Below, piece by piece: positions 8,349 through 17,654 of a stretch of DNA of 35,644 nucleotides. Under the pieces are notes generated by a model that worked only from the letters and a program-made list of their open reading frames with translations, searched no databases and had not been told where the DNA came from. The DNA is taken from the NCBI RefSeq assembly GCF_900172355.1, contig NZ_FWFZ01000033.1, forward strand, positions 1-35,644. Reading direction: 5' to 3'. How positions within the stretch are numbered: position 1 is the first letter of the stretch; each line of letters starts with the position of its first letter. The translations under genes were made by a program, and so were the position numbers. Source of the stretch: Roseisalinus antarcticus (GTDB lineage Bacteria > Pseudomonadota > Alphaproteobacteria > Rhodobacterales > Rhodobacteraceae).

Positions 8349-9610
8349 CGCGACAGGACGTCGTTGCCGTAGGCGGTGGCGGCGGCGAGCGCCTCATCCA
8401 GCGGCTTGCGGCCGTTGAACACCTCGTCCAGCTCACCATTCAGACCGCCCGATCCGGCAGCGGCATAGCCACGCCACGCGCTCCAGTCGCGGGTGAACCC
8501 GGTGTAGAGCGGCTGGGTGCCGATCTCGAGGATCAGTTCCATATTGTCGGGCTGCTGACCGCGGCCCAGCCAGTCCTCGGACTGCGCCGTTGCAGTCCAG
8601 GCCGGGACCTTTCCGCCAGTGAAATCGGCCGCAGTCAGAGTCGGCCCGGTCAGGTGCTGAACGAGGGCCCAGGCCAGATCGGTCTGTTCGCTGTCGGTGG
8701 TCACCGCCAGCATGTCGGCCCAGGCATAGGCGACGGCGGTCTCGGGCGTGGCGTCAGGCCCCATCGGCACCTGCGCGATGCCCCATTCGAAACTGTCGCC
8801 GACCAGATTGCGGGTGTTGTCGATGTTCCACGACCCGTCCACCCACATCGCCGCCATGCCCATGCCGAACACGTCTTGCTGGCGGATCCCTTCCAGCTCC
8901 TGCGGGCGGGGAGCAAAACCGTCGTCGACGATGGACGCGAGGAAGGCCAGCGCGTTCACCGCCGGCTCGTTGATCTCGAGCGCAGAACCGTCATCGGTAA
9001 CGTAGCGCCCGCCGTTGCGGAACACCCAGGGGTCGGTCTGCGCGTAGCGGCCATAGACCCAGTAGCCATACTGCTCCGGCGTGCCATCGCCGTTCTCGTC
9101 AAGTGTCAGGGCCTCGGCTGCAGCGCGGAAATCGTCCCAGGTCCAGTCGGCGGAGGGGTAGTCGACGCCCGCAGCATCGAACGCGCTGCGATTGAAGTAG
9201 AGCACCGGAGCAACCCAATTCTGCGGAAAGGCGACTTGCTGGCCATCGATCTTGCCGATCTCGACAGCACTTTCGAAATATCCCTCGAGCGAAGCCTCGC
9301 CGATCAGCGGCGTGAGGTCGAGAAGGTTGTCCGCCTCGGCCCATTCCTGCACGAAACCCGATGACATCGCCATCACGTCGGGCAGATCGCCGGATGCCGC
9401 CAGCGCCGAGACGCGCGGCCAGTAGTCGGCGGGCGGCATCGCCTGAACCTCGACCGTCACGCCGGGGTTCGCAGCCTCGAAAGCGGCGATGGCGGGCGCT
9501 TCGGTCTCGACCTGCTCGGTCGACCAGAGCATGTAGGTCAGCGTCGTGTCCTGCGCGGCGACAGCGCCTGCGACGCACACAAGTGCGGATGCGCACAGCG
9601 TGGATTTCAT
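8345..9610 (-). CDS. ABC transporter extracellular solute-binding protein (second system)
   Basis: Periplasmic binding protein of about 421 residues with a signal peptide (MKSTLCASALVCVAGAVAA) and the family-1 pattern (AIAAFEAANPGVTVEVQAMP, GDLPDVMAMSSGFVQEW). A short acidic loop DENGDGTPEQYG, common in sugar-binding members, may hold calcium. In-frame ATGs at 9619 and 9634 are possible, but the one at 9610 starts the signal peptide. It is the first gene of the minus-strand half of a divergently arranged system. The plus-strand half encodes the ATPase and four candidate hydrolytic partners, so a phosphodiester or phosphorylated glycoside ligand is plausible. This is inferred from context only. 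Confidence 0.87.
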   Translation of the reverse strand: MKSTLCASALVCVAGAVAAQDTTLTYMLWSTEQVETEAPAIAAFEAANPGVTVEVQAMPPADYWPRVSALAASGDLPDVMAMSSGFVQEWAEADNLLDLTPLIGEASLEGYFESAVEIGKIDGQQVAFPQNWVAPVLYFNRSAFDAAGVDYPSADWTWDDFRAAAEALTLDENGDGTPEQYGYWVYGRYAQTDPWVFRNGGRYVTDDGSALEINEPAVNALAFLASIVDDGFAPRPQELEGIRQQDVFGMGMAAMWVDGSWNIDNTRNLVGDSFEWGIAQVPMGPDATPETAVAYAWADMLAVTTDSEQTDLAWALVQHLTGPTLTAADFTGGKVPAWTATAQSEDWLGRGQQPDNMELILEIGTQPLYTGFTRDWSAWRGYAAAGSGGLNGELDEVFNGRKPLDEALAAATAYGNDVLSR

Positions 9611-9627
9611 CAAGGTCATGGGGTATC

Positions 9628-9645
9628 CTGTCATTAAAACTTCAT
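9628..9645 (+). promoter_or_regulatory. PHO-box-like site in the divergent promoter
   Basis: CTGTCAT-TAAA-ACTTCAT: the first heptamer matches the PhoB consensus exactly and the second at 4 of 7 positions, with the expected 11-bp period. It lies about 120 bases upstream of the PHP gene. A weaker two-heptamer site on the opposite strand (9698-9715) may serve the binding-protein operon. Confidence 0.4.
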
Positions 9646-9666
9646 CATTCGCCGGATGGACTGCCG

Positions 9667-9692
9667 GGCGTTACCGTGGGACCTGTAACGCC
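9667..9692. promoter_or_regulatory. Inverted repeat, operator candidate
   Basis: GGCGTTAC (9667-9674) and its exact complement GTAACGCC (9685-9692) are separated by ten bases, so equivalent positions sit on about the same face of the helix. It is the most symmetric element in the 155-base divergent promoter of the second transporter system. No regulator gene lies immediately beside it. Confidence 0.45.
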
Positions 9693-9723
9693 AGCGGGTG
9701 ATGCTTTTGTGACATCGCGCCCC

Positions 9724-9756
9724 GGTCGAAACAGCAGGTGGTCGGAACAGCAGGTG
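9724..9756 (+). repeat. Tandem 16-bp duplication before the PHP gene
   Basis: GGTCGAAACAGCAGGTG is followed at once by GGTCGGAACAGCAGGTG, sharing the last G, so the period is 16 bp with one mismatch. The second copy ends about ten bases before the ATG at 9766, so the duplication spans the leader and ribosome-site region. Confidence 0.7.
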
Positions 9757-9765
9757 GGCGGGACA

Positions 9766-10683
9766 ATGATGGCGGACCTGATCGAACGGCAGTTGCCTTT
9801 TGCGGCACCGGGACGGTTCTGGCGCGGCAATCTGCACATGCATTCCACGCGATCGGACGGTGATCATCCTGTGGCCGAGGCCTGCGCCGCGTATGCGCGC
9901 GAAGGTTATGATTTCGTCGCCATGACCGACCATTTCCTGCCCGACTACGGGCATCCGGTCACCGACACGCGGGCTTGCCGCACGCCCAATTTCGTCACTC
10001 TTGCGGGGGCCGAGCTGCATCAGGGCCGTTTGTCCAATGGCGAGATCTGGCACATCGTGGCCGTTGGACTGCCATGGGACTTCGGGCCCCCGTCCGACGG
10101 CGAGACCGCCGAAGCGATCTGCGCCCGCGCCGTCGCCGCGGGGGCGTTTCTCGCTTTCGCCCATCCCGGCTGGTTCGCGCTGAAGCCCGAGGACGTGCGC
10201 AGCCTCCCCATGGTCCACGCAGTCGAAGTCTATAACCACGGCACCGAAATCGGGCAGATGCGCGGCGACGGCTGGTATCTGGCCGACATGGCGCTGAACG
10301 AAGGGCGCCGCCTGACGGCCATCGCCACCGACGACATGCACCGGCTGGGCGCAGGCTTCGCCGGTGGCTGGACCATGGTCAAGGCCGACGACGTGACGGT
10401 CGAGGCGATCCTGGCCGCCCTGCACGCGGGAAAGTTCTATGCCAGCCAGGGCCCGATGATCCACGATATCTGCGTCGAGGGGGAAGCTCTGGTGATCGAC
10501 TGCTCGCCCGTCGTAACCGCGGCCCTGGTCGGCAGCCGCGCGCGCCGCGCCAATGCGCGGATCACCGAGATCTCCAGCCGCGTGACCCTGCCACTTCCGC
10601 AGATGCAAGGCGGCTATTTCCGCGTCATCCTGCGCGACCGGCACGGGCGGCACGCCTGGACCAATCCGGTCTGGCTGGATTAA
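9766..10683 (+). CDS. PHP-domain metal-dependent phosphoesterase (CehA/McbA-like)
   Basis: A cytoplasmic PHP-domain hydrolase of about 305 residues with no signal peptide. The metal-site motifs appear in order: NLHMHSTRSDGDH (HxH and D), VAMTDH, the Glu of LAGAELHQG, LAFAHPGW, VEVYNHG and the ATDDMH motif near the end of the domain. PHP proteins hydrolyse phosphomono- or phosphodiesters with a di- or trinuclear metal centre. The C-terminal 80 residues, ending in NPVWLD, resemble the small beta domain found in CehA/McbA-like proteins. ATG codons at 9766 and 9769 are both possible. It opens the operon PHP-ATPase-NAGPA-PP2C, divergent from the binding protein, and probably processes the imported ester. 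Confidence 0.85.
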   Translation: MMADLIERQLPFAAPGRFWRGNLHMHSTRSDGDHPVAEACAAYAREGYDFVAMTDHFLPDYGHPVTDTRACRTPNFVTLAGAELHQGRLSNGEIWHIVAVGLPWDFGPPSDGETAEAICARAVAAGAFLAFAHPGWFALKPEDVRSLPMVHAVEVYNHGTEIGQMRGDGWYLADMALNEGRRLTAIATDDMHRLGAGFAGGWTMVKADDVTVEAILAALHAGKFYASQGPMIHDICVEGEALVIDCSPVVTAALVGSRARRANARITEISSRVTLPLPQMQGGYFRVILRDRHGRHAWTNPVWLD

Positions 10684-10695
10684 GGGCAGCGGGCA

Positions 10696-11792
<1,097 letters not shown>

Positions 11793-11793
<1 letters not shown>

Positions 11794-13046
11794 TGGTCGA
11801 GGTCCGGTTTCTCGAACGGCGGCTTGCCTCGGGTATGCTGGCGCAAGTGGTGCGGCTTGCGCCGAAGATGATTCGCGTATCGCCGTGCTTCATACGAGAC
11901 GCCCCGCCCGATGAGACCCGGCTGTCACTGACATTGGCCAGTGCGCGGCTCGGTCTGCCGGTCGCGCCCGTTCCGCCTGCGGCACGGCGCATGACCCCGC
12001 GCGAGATCGACGGCAGCCTGCGGATCGCCGCCCGCGCCGATGCGCGTTCCGGGGTGGCCTGCGCGCCCCTGCGGCTGTTGCGGACGGTGGCAGCAGGGCT
12101 GGCGCCGGGCGAGATCCTGATCAACGCCAACTATTTCCTGTTCCTGCCGACCGAGGTCAGCGCGCCTTTCGACGCCTATGGCGACCCGGTCGGCCTGACG
12201 CAGGCCGACGGCGTGATCGAAACCCCACCCCAAGTCCGCCGCGCCTGCCTGTTGATGTCGGATGCCGGCCCCGAGATCCGGCGCATCGGCTTTGCCGATA
12301 TCGCGGTGTGTTCCGCCGAGGGGAAGGAGTTCACGCCGCACTTGTTCGGCTTGCCCGATCAGACCGGTCCCGGAACCGCCTTTGCCCTGTTCCACGGGTC
12401 GACCGGAGGCACGACACCGCCCGGCAAGGGGCTGTGGGACGTCGCCTTTGTCGGACGCCATGCCGTCGCCTTGTCGGAACACGGGGGACTGTCCATCCCA
12501 AGGGCAGGCTGCGTGTTGCGCTGCGCCAACAGGGCCGACGCCGACGCAGTGGCGTCCGGCCCTTTGCACTACACCTTGCCGGGCGTGCTGCAGGGCGTAC
12601 AGTCGGGCCCTGTCATCGTGGAGTCTGGCGAGACGACGGAAGCCAAGCGAGATGTCTTTGCCGAAGAACTGATGTCGGCCGAAGCACCGCGACCCGACAC
12701 CGTGCCTGTTTCGCCTCATGCCTGGGCAGCGGACTGGCACGGCACCCGTGCCGCCCGCCTGTCGGCCGGGATCACCGGGAACGGACAGCTTTTCTTCTGC
12801 GCCGTCGAGGGCACCTCGTCTTTTTTCCGCGATGGACTTGCCAAGGGGGCGACGCTGCACGATCTGGCACATCTGATGATCGAGGAAGGCGCCGTGCAGG
12901 CAATGCATCTCGACGGCGGTGGCTCGACGCAGGTGTTCTGCGAAGGCGGGGGTGCGCTGATTGCGCCGCGCGATGTCCATCACGGCATGCCGGACAGCCC
13001 GGCCCAGTTCGACCGACCCTTGCCGCTGGGGCTGGTGTTGTCGTGA
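11793..13046 (+). CDS. Phosphodiester glycosidase family protein (NAGPA domain)
   Basis: A protein of 417 residues with the features of the NAGPA (uncovering-enzyme) family: INANYFLF near residue 110, an RLSAGIT segment near residue 325, then GATLHDLAHLMIEEGAVQAM leading into HLDGGGSTQVF. The LDGGGS motif is the hallmark of the catalytic site. Characterised members cleave the sugar-phosphate bond of sugar-1-phosphodiesters, releasing a sugar and a phosphomonoester. Unlike many bacterial members it has no signal peptide, so it should act in the cytoplasm on an imported substrate. It overlaps the ATPase gene by one base and the next gene by four (GTGA). The exact substrate is unknown. Confidence 0.83.
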
Positions 13047-13981
13047 CGGGGTGGATTTTCGAGAGCCTGACCTTGGCCAAGAACGACGCGGCGCCGCAAG
13101 CCTGTGAAGACCGGGTGTTGGTCCTGCCCCCCGATTTCGCGGCTGTGATCGACGGGGCAACGGATATCTCCGGCGAACGCTACGGCGGGCGAACCGGGGG
13201 CGCATTGGCCGCCGAGGCCATCGCTGCGGTCTTTACACAGGCGTGGTCTGCATGCCGCCAAGGCGGTACGGACACGTTCGCCACCGCAGCCGATGCCCTT
13301 GCGCTGGCGGACGGCGCCATCGCGGCGCTCTATGCCCGGTTCGGTCTGTCGGATGTGGTGCTCGATCCGGCCCGCCGATTCCGCGCGGCGTTCGCAGTCG
13401 CTTCGCGGCGCGGCGGGTTCTGGCGCGGCGTCGGCGTGGGCGATTGCGCATTGCGGATCGACGATGCGCAGCCGGTACTGCGCGACCACCCCGCCGAGGC
13501 CGTCTTTGCCGCCTGGCGGGCCGCGATGATTGCGGCTGATGCGGCCCGCCCCGAGGCGGCAATTCGCGCTGCGCTTGTCGGGGGCTGGGCACAGGCCGAT
13601 CCCGCGGCCCGAAAAGCGGCAGACGGAATTGCGTTTGCCGACCCTGTTTTCGCGCGCGGAGCCCTGTCCACCGGGCTTGCCGGTATGCGCGCAGCCCGAC
13701 CTGGAGATGCACTGGCTTTCGGCGTGGCCGACGGCGTGGGCGACATGGGGCATGATTTCTGCTGGCAGGTCCTGTCGCCGGACACAGAGGCTCAGGCTCT
13801 GGCCCTCTGGACGGACGGCTGGCTGTCGCCCGGCGGACAAACCATCGAAAGCTGGCTGACCGCCGCAGATGCGACCCATGCGGAAGACCCACGGCGCATC
13901 GGCAAGTACCGATGCGTCAAAGGCCCTCAAGCCTGCGGTCGGCATGATGACATGGGGATTGTCCTGATCAGGCGCGTTTGA
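13043..13981 (+). CDS. PP2C-like phosphatase
   Basis: Starts at a GTG overlapping the previous stop codon; about 312 residues. It shows a degenerate PP2C fold: an acidic pair in CEDRVLVLPPDF, AVIDGATDISGERYGGRTGG near residue 35, FAVASRRGGFWRGVGVGDCA for the central strands, FGVADGVGD and a final HDDMGIVLIRR. These match the metal-binding Asp positions of PP2C enzymes (ED, DG, ADG, DD). The family usually dephosphorylates proteins. In this operon it could instead remove phosphate from a small molecule released by the PHP or NAGPA enzyme; that is a guess from position. It is the last gene of the plus-strand operon. Confidence 0.7.
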   Translation: MTGWIFESLTLAKNDAAPQACEDRVLVLPPDFAAVIDGATDISGERYGGRTGGALAAEAIAAVFTQAWSACRQGGTDTFATAADALALADGAIAALYARFGLSDVVLDPARRFRAAFAVASRRGGFWRGVGVGDCALRIDDAQPVLRDHPAEAVFAAWRAAMIAADAARPEAAIRAALVGGWAQADPAARKAADGIAFADPVFARGALSTGLAGMRAARPGDALAFGVADGVGDMGHDFCWQVLSPDTEAQALALWTDGWLSPGGQTIESWLTAADATHAEDPRRIGKYRCVKGPQACGRHDDMGIVLIRRV

Positions 13982-14020
13982 CCGGTCGGACGGGTGTCGA
14001 TCTGCAGAATGGCGCAAGCC

Positions 14021-14078
14021 AAAGCCCCAAGGCCGTTTCCTTGTAAAAGAAAGCCTCAAGGCCGTTTCCTTGTAAAAG
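14021..14078. repeat. Two tandem 29-bp repeats with hairpins between convergent genes
   Basis: The unit at 14021-14049 is repeated at 14050-14078 with a single difference (AAAGCCC versus AAAGCCT). Each copy contains CAAGG-CCGTTT-CCTTG, a five-base stem with a six-base loop, followed by TGTAAAAG. They lie between the convergent PP2C-like and EEP genes, where a bidirectional terminator would be useful. The stem is short, so terminator function is uncertain. Confidence 0.6.
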
Positions 14079-14145
14079 GTAGGGATCGCGGACCCGAGAC
14101 CAAATCCTTCATGGTCGCCCTTGCCGTCGGCGAGTCCCGGTAACC

Positions 14146-15219
14146 TCAGTCGCGTGGCAGCGTTACGGTCACGGCAACTGCGTCATGATCGGACAGGATT
14201 GCGCCGTCCGGCCCTATCGCCGGAATCACCGCGGGGTCCGATGCGACGAGGCCAAGGGTAAAGATCCAGTCGATCTTGCCCGGAAACCAGCCGCGTCCGG
14301 CCTCTGCCGCCGGGTCGGCGAACCGCAGCGTCGGCACCAGTGGCAGGTTGCAGGCCTCACAGTCGAAACCATGCGCCGCCATCACCGTGAACAACGGTTC
14401 ATGGGGCACCACTACACACCGGCGCACCAGATCTTCGGGAAGGCCCTCCATCCTTTCACCCCCTGACCGGGTCGAGGTGTTGAAATCGCCGCCGAGCAGC
14501 ACTGGTGCCACAGGGTCGTATTGTGCGATCAACTCCAACAACCGCGCCGCCTGGCCCGCGCGATGCGCCGGGTCGGAATGGCTTTCGAGATGCAGGCCCA
14601 CAACGGTAACGGCGACCCCATCCAGCGTCACCTGCCCTCCGATGGCGATGCGTCCGCTCACCCGCGGCTCACCCAGTCCCCGGCCGAACCACTTGCCCTC
14701 GGCCTCGAGCCGGAACAGGACCGGGCGCTGCAGGGCGCAGCGCGACAGCACCGCATTGCCGTGAAAACCAAGCGCGTTGACCGCACCGGCATGGGCGGCG
14801 CGCTCGCCCTCGGTGCCAAGGTCAAGCTCGACGAACTCGGCGGCATAGGCAAAGTGCTGGCCAATTGTGGCGGACAATTCGGCGGTGCGATGGGTGTTGC
14901 CGGTGCGCGCCATACCCTTGTCGATCTCGGTAAGAACGCAGACATCCGCAGCCTCGCGTACCAACAGATCGGCCGTGGCCGGCAGATGGCGCAGCCGCGC
15001 GACGTTCCAGGCGACCACGCGCAGCGTGCTTCTCGCGCTAGAGACGACGTGCGTCGGCGGCCCGACCTCGATCTGGCCAAGTGCGGGCAGGCCGTCATGG
15101 GCGGCGCGAAAGCTGTCCGCTTCTTCGGGGCCGTCGCGCAGGGCGGTGCGCGTGGCGGCGGGCACCTCGCTCAGCGCCGTCACCGTCGAGGGCGCCAGTC
15201 GGCGGATCCAGCCGGTCAT
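14146..15219 (-). CDS. Endonuclease/exonuclease/phosphatase-family phosphodiesterase
   Basis: A protein of 357 residues without a signal peptide. The EEP fold motifs occur in order: RVVAWNVARL near residue 70, VLTEIDKG (catalytic Glu), GLHLESHSDPAHR, LGGDFNTS, KIDWIFT and the terminal SDHDAVAV. EEP enzymes cleave phosphoester bonds in substrates from DNA to inositol phosphates and sphingomyelin. The neighbourhood argues for a small phosphodiester rather than DNA. Its ATG overlaps the stop of an upstream gene (ATGA) of which only the 3' end survives, so it was the second or later gene of an operon now cut by prophage sequence. Confidence 0.83.
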   Translation of the reverse strand: MTGWIRRLAPSTVTALSEVPAATRTALRDGPEEADSFRAAHDGLPALGQIEVGPPTHVVSSARSTLRVVAWNVARLRHLPATADLLVREAADVCVLTEIDKGMARTGNTHRTAELSATIGQHFAYAAEFVELDLGTEGERAAHAGAVNALGFHGNAVLSRCALQRPVLFRLEAEGKWFGRGLGEPRVSGRIAIGGQVTLDGVAVTVVGLHLESHSDPAHRAGQAARLLELIAQYDPVAPVLLGGDFNTSTRSGGERMEGLPEDLVRRCVVVPHEPLFTVMAAHGFDCEACNLPLVPTLRFADPAAEAGRGWFPGKIDWIFTLGLVASDPAVIPAIGPDGAILSDHDAVAVTVTLPRD

Positions 15220-15484
15220 GCGACCAGCCCTGCCGGGCCAACACCCGCCTCGGTGGCCAACGCCGCGATCCAGCCGACATCATCGCCCGATAGCGTGTCG
15301 ATCAGCCCTGCGGCCAGTGCATCGCGCAAGGCAGGACGCGGATCGAGCCTTGCGCGGATCATCTTGTCGATCGTTGCGGGCGCATAGGCATGACAGCGGT
15401 TCACCACTCCTGCCGCGTGCAGCCGACACGCGTCGTCCGGGTGCCAGACAGCCAGATCGATGCACAACTCGTCCAGCCCTGACG
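15216..15484 (-). pseudogene. 3' fragment of the gene upstream of the EEP enzyme (possibly GDPD-like)
   Basis: About 85 codons are coherent with the local coding bias, from SGLDELCIDLAVWHPDDACR to the stop at 15216. The tail reads GLIDTLSGDDVGWIAALATE. The sequence upstream (plus coordinates above about 15484) belongs to phage genes read on the other strand, so the gene has lost its 5' part and promoter. The pattern ...IDLAVWHPDDACRLHAAGV is faintly like the C-terminal barrel strands of glycerophosphodiester phosphodiesterases, but the match is too weak for an assignment. Confidence 0.5.
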
Positions 15485-15509
15485 AGGCGGCGACCCGCAC
15501 AGGGTCACC

Positions 15510-16524
15510 GTGGCGCGCATCACCCCGACCGCCGACGCCGGCGCGTCCCTCGTCATCACCGTGACGGACGGGTCCGCCAGCGTGGCCCTCACCGCCCTGA
15601 TGATCACCGGCACGACCCTGCGCCGGGGCCTCAAGGCGGGCAACTAAAACCTCTGCCGCTGGTCGGGGAGCCAGGCCCACGTCATCACCCTGCCGATCGG
15701 CACCGCGGCCGATCAGAATGCCGACTACTTTGCCGCCGCAGCACAGGGCCTCAAGGATTACGACGCGGCGACGAACGGCACCGCGTCGGCGCTCACCATG
15801 ACCGTCCAGGCCTTCCGGGTCGCGGGCCAGACGATGGTCCTGCTGCCGCACGTGGACACGACGCTGACCCCCAGCCTGGCCCTGAGCGTCACCGGAACCG
15901 GGACACAGACTGTAAACATCAGGCGCGAAGGCGGCGCCGATCTGGCGTGACCGCTTCGGGCCGGGGTCCGCTATCTCGTGCGCTGGTCCACCGCGGAGCT
16001 GCGGCTGATCGACAGCGGTCTGCAGGCGCTGGCCGCGCGAATGACGGCGTACATCAACGCCGCGGCACTCGCGGCGTCCACCATCTCCGACGTCATCGTC
16101 AGAAGCGCGGACGGTGCCAGCCTCGTCGAGATGGATCACTCCGGCCGGCGAAGGGGCCGGCAACATCTTCGGCGACTTCACGGGCACCCGGATGGGCATC
16201 GAGCTCGGTGGCCCGACGGCCGGTGGCAAGCCCCGGATCCGCGGGCGTTCCTCCTTCCAGACCGAGTTAGTGGCGGACTTCGGCTGGAACTGGATGGTCT
16301 TCGAGACCAATACCGGGGCGGGCATCACCCAGCTGAACGGCGGCCTTCAACTGCCCGGCGCCGCGTCCATCGACGGCAACCTGTTCCAGGTCGGGCTGGC
16401 AAGCGTTCCCACCACGGTGGCCATCGCCGCCTGGGGATACGCGACCACGCCCCTCATCTCGAACGGGGCCGCGAGCGTCATCAACACCTGGTTCCGCTAC
16501 ATCATCGGTGCCCGCACCAGCTGA
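15510..16524 (+). pseudogene. Phage tail/fibre-type structural protein, broken by two stops and a frameshift
   Basis: A GTG at 15510 begins a frame reading VARITPTADAGASLVITV. It is interrupted by TAA at 15645-15647 and TGA at 15948-15950, yet the same frame keeps a coding look between and after them (QAHVITLPIGTAADQNADYF, MTVQAFRVAGQTMVLLPHVD). Near 16140 the coding signal moves to the +1 frame (GEGAGNIFGDFTGTRMGIEL to the stop at 16524). The Gly/Ala/Thr-rich composition and the lysis genes just downstream suggest a phage tail, fibre or decoration protein. I cannot name a family. With three lesions it is unlikely to be made. Confidence 0.6.
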
Positions 16525-16635
16525 CATGGCCCGCAACAGCTGATCGCCCCCGGTCCCGGAAGGCCACCGCTGACACCTCTCATCCCGACGACCATCCGCG
16601 CTTTCGGGCGTGCCTGACTGCGCATGGAGGCGCCA

Positions 16636-16962
16636 ATGACAAAACCTGAAAGCGCGGCACTCCGAAGCTTCCTGTGGCAGCGCGTCGGCATCTGGGCCGT
16701 CGGCTGCACCTTGTGGGGCGTCAGTCTCATCCTCGCCGCCCTGTTCACCCCGCTTTGTTTGCGCCTCACCGACATCTGGACCAGCCCGGACCGGTTGGGC
16801 CGCATCGAGGAGAAGGTGGACCTGCTGACGACCGAAGTCCGGCGCGCGACCGGGGAGGATCGCCTTATCCGCCAGACCGCCGGTCTCTCCTATGTGACGG
16901 AACCGGTCTGCCAGGGCGAGACCATCGTCCTGAATGTCGTCGCGGCACCCGGACCCGGCTGA
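16636..16962 (+). CDS. Small phage membrane protein
   Basis: About 108 residues. A transmembrane helix near residues 17-38 (VGIWAVGCTLWGVSLILAAL) is followed by a predicted coiled coil (RLGRIEEKVDLLTTEVRRAT). It sits directly after the broken fibre gene and before an SH3-like fragment and a holin-like gene, so it may belong to a lysis module. The last residues (VVAAPGPG) run into the frame of the next fragment, and the original C-terminus may have been lost by deletion. Confidence 0.5.
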   Translation: MTKPESAALRSFLWQRVGIWAVGCTLWGVSLILAALFTPLCLRLTDIWTSPDRLGRIEEKVDLLTTEVRRATGEDRLIRQTAGLSYVTEPVCQGETIVLNVVAAPGPG

Positions 16963-17203
16963 GCCAGCCGACATCGAGCCCGCGATCCCCGCGATCGAAC
17001 AGGTCCGCATCGTCACCTCCGGCAGCGGCCTCAACCACCGACGCTGGCCCAGCTTCAACGACAACATCCTCGGCACCATCCCGGACCGGACCATCGTCCC
17101 GGTCCAGCGCCGCGGCGTCGTCGGCGGAATGCCGTGGCTCTGCGTCGCCCAGCACGGCCGCGAGGGATGGGTCGTCGCCGCCTACACGCAAACCGTATCC
17201 TGA
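16934..17203 (+). pseudogene. SH3-like domain fragment, probably from a phage lysis protein
   Basis: The frame from 16934 overlaps the previous gene. It carries a bacterial SH3-like pattern (VRIVTSGSGLNHRRWPSFND, ILGTIPDRTIVPV, then PWLCVAQHGREGWVVAAYTQ). Such domains often form the C-terminus of cell-wall hydrolases. No catalytic domain precedes it, so it is best read as the 3' remnant of a larger gene, though a small stand-alone protein cannot be excluded. Confidence 0.5.
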
Positions 17204-17215
17204 AAGGACGTCCTC

Positions 17216-17518
17216 ATGCTGACCAACATCTCCGACGCGCTGCAGCCCGTCATCTTCGATCTCTGCGCGGCGCTGCTGACTCTGCTGATCGAGTGGGTGT
17301 CGCTGACGCTGAAAACCCGCCTCGGCTTCGACTTCGAAGCCCGGCACCGCGAGGCCCTGCATTCGGCGATCATGTCGGGCCGTCGCTCGGCGCTCGAACA
17401 GGACCTCGATCGTAGCGATATGATCGACGCGGCCGTGGCCTACGCCAGGACGTCGGTCCCCGATGCGATCACGTCGCTCGCCGCTCTTGCCGAGTGGCGC
17501 GGCCTCTGCATGGCCTGA
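17216..17518 (+). CDS. Holin-like phage membrane protein (LLH-holin pattern)
   Basis: 100 residues, with AAAGGACG ahead of the ATG as ribosome site. One hydrophobic segment near residues 10-30 is followed by a charged helix GFDFEARHREALHSAIMSGR and a C-terminal part with YARTSVPDAI. This membrane anchor plus the ARHREALHSAIMSG pattern is typical of LLH-family holins in prophages of this bacterial group. The C-terminus (EWRGLCMA) looks atypical and may be a join with other sequence. It ends the prophage-derived block. Confidence 0.6.
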   Translation: MLTNISDALQPVIFDLCAALLTLLIEWVSLTLKTRLGFDFEARHREALHSAIMSGRRSALEQDLDRSDMIDAAVAYARTSVPDAITSLAALAEWRGLCMA

Positions 17519-17654
17519 CAAATTGGCCCTACTGGAAAACTGAGACGAGACCGCATTTGTGTTGTCAGCACAGTCCTATCGGCATGCCAGTACAGAACTG
17601 TCACATTAGCTTGATAAAGGGGGTCCAAGATTTCCTGAACAAGAGGCCCCCGTC

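Noticed and set aside
12308-13042. Extension of the PP2C-like gene upstream through a 557-codon open frame
   Set aside because: The upstream part is a shadow of the NAGPA gene in another frame; the GTG at 13043 with the four-base overlap is the sensible start.
15216-16328. A 370-codon minus-strand gene across the phage block
   Set aside because: Only the last 85 or so codons look coding; the rest is antisense to the broken fibre gene.
17598-17615. CTGTCAC upstream of the phosphonate/iron-type binding protein as PHO box
   Set aside because: The second heptamer at the right distance matches only 3 of 7 positions.
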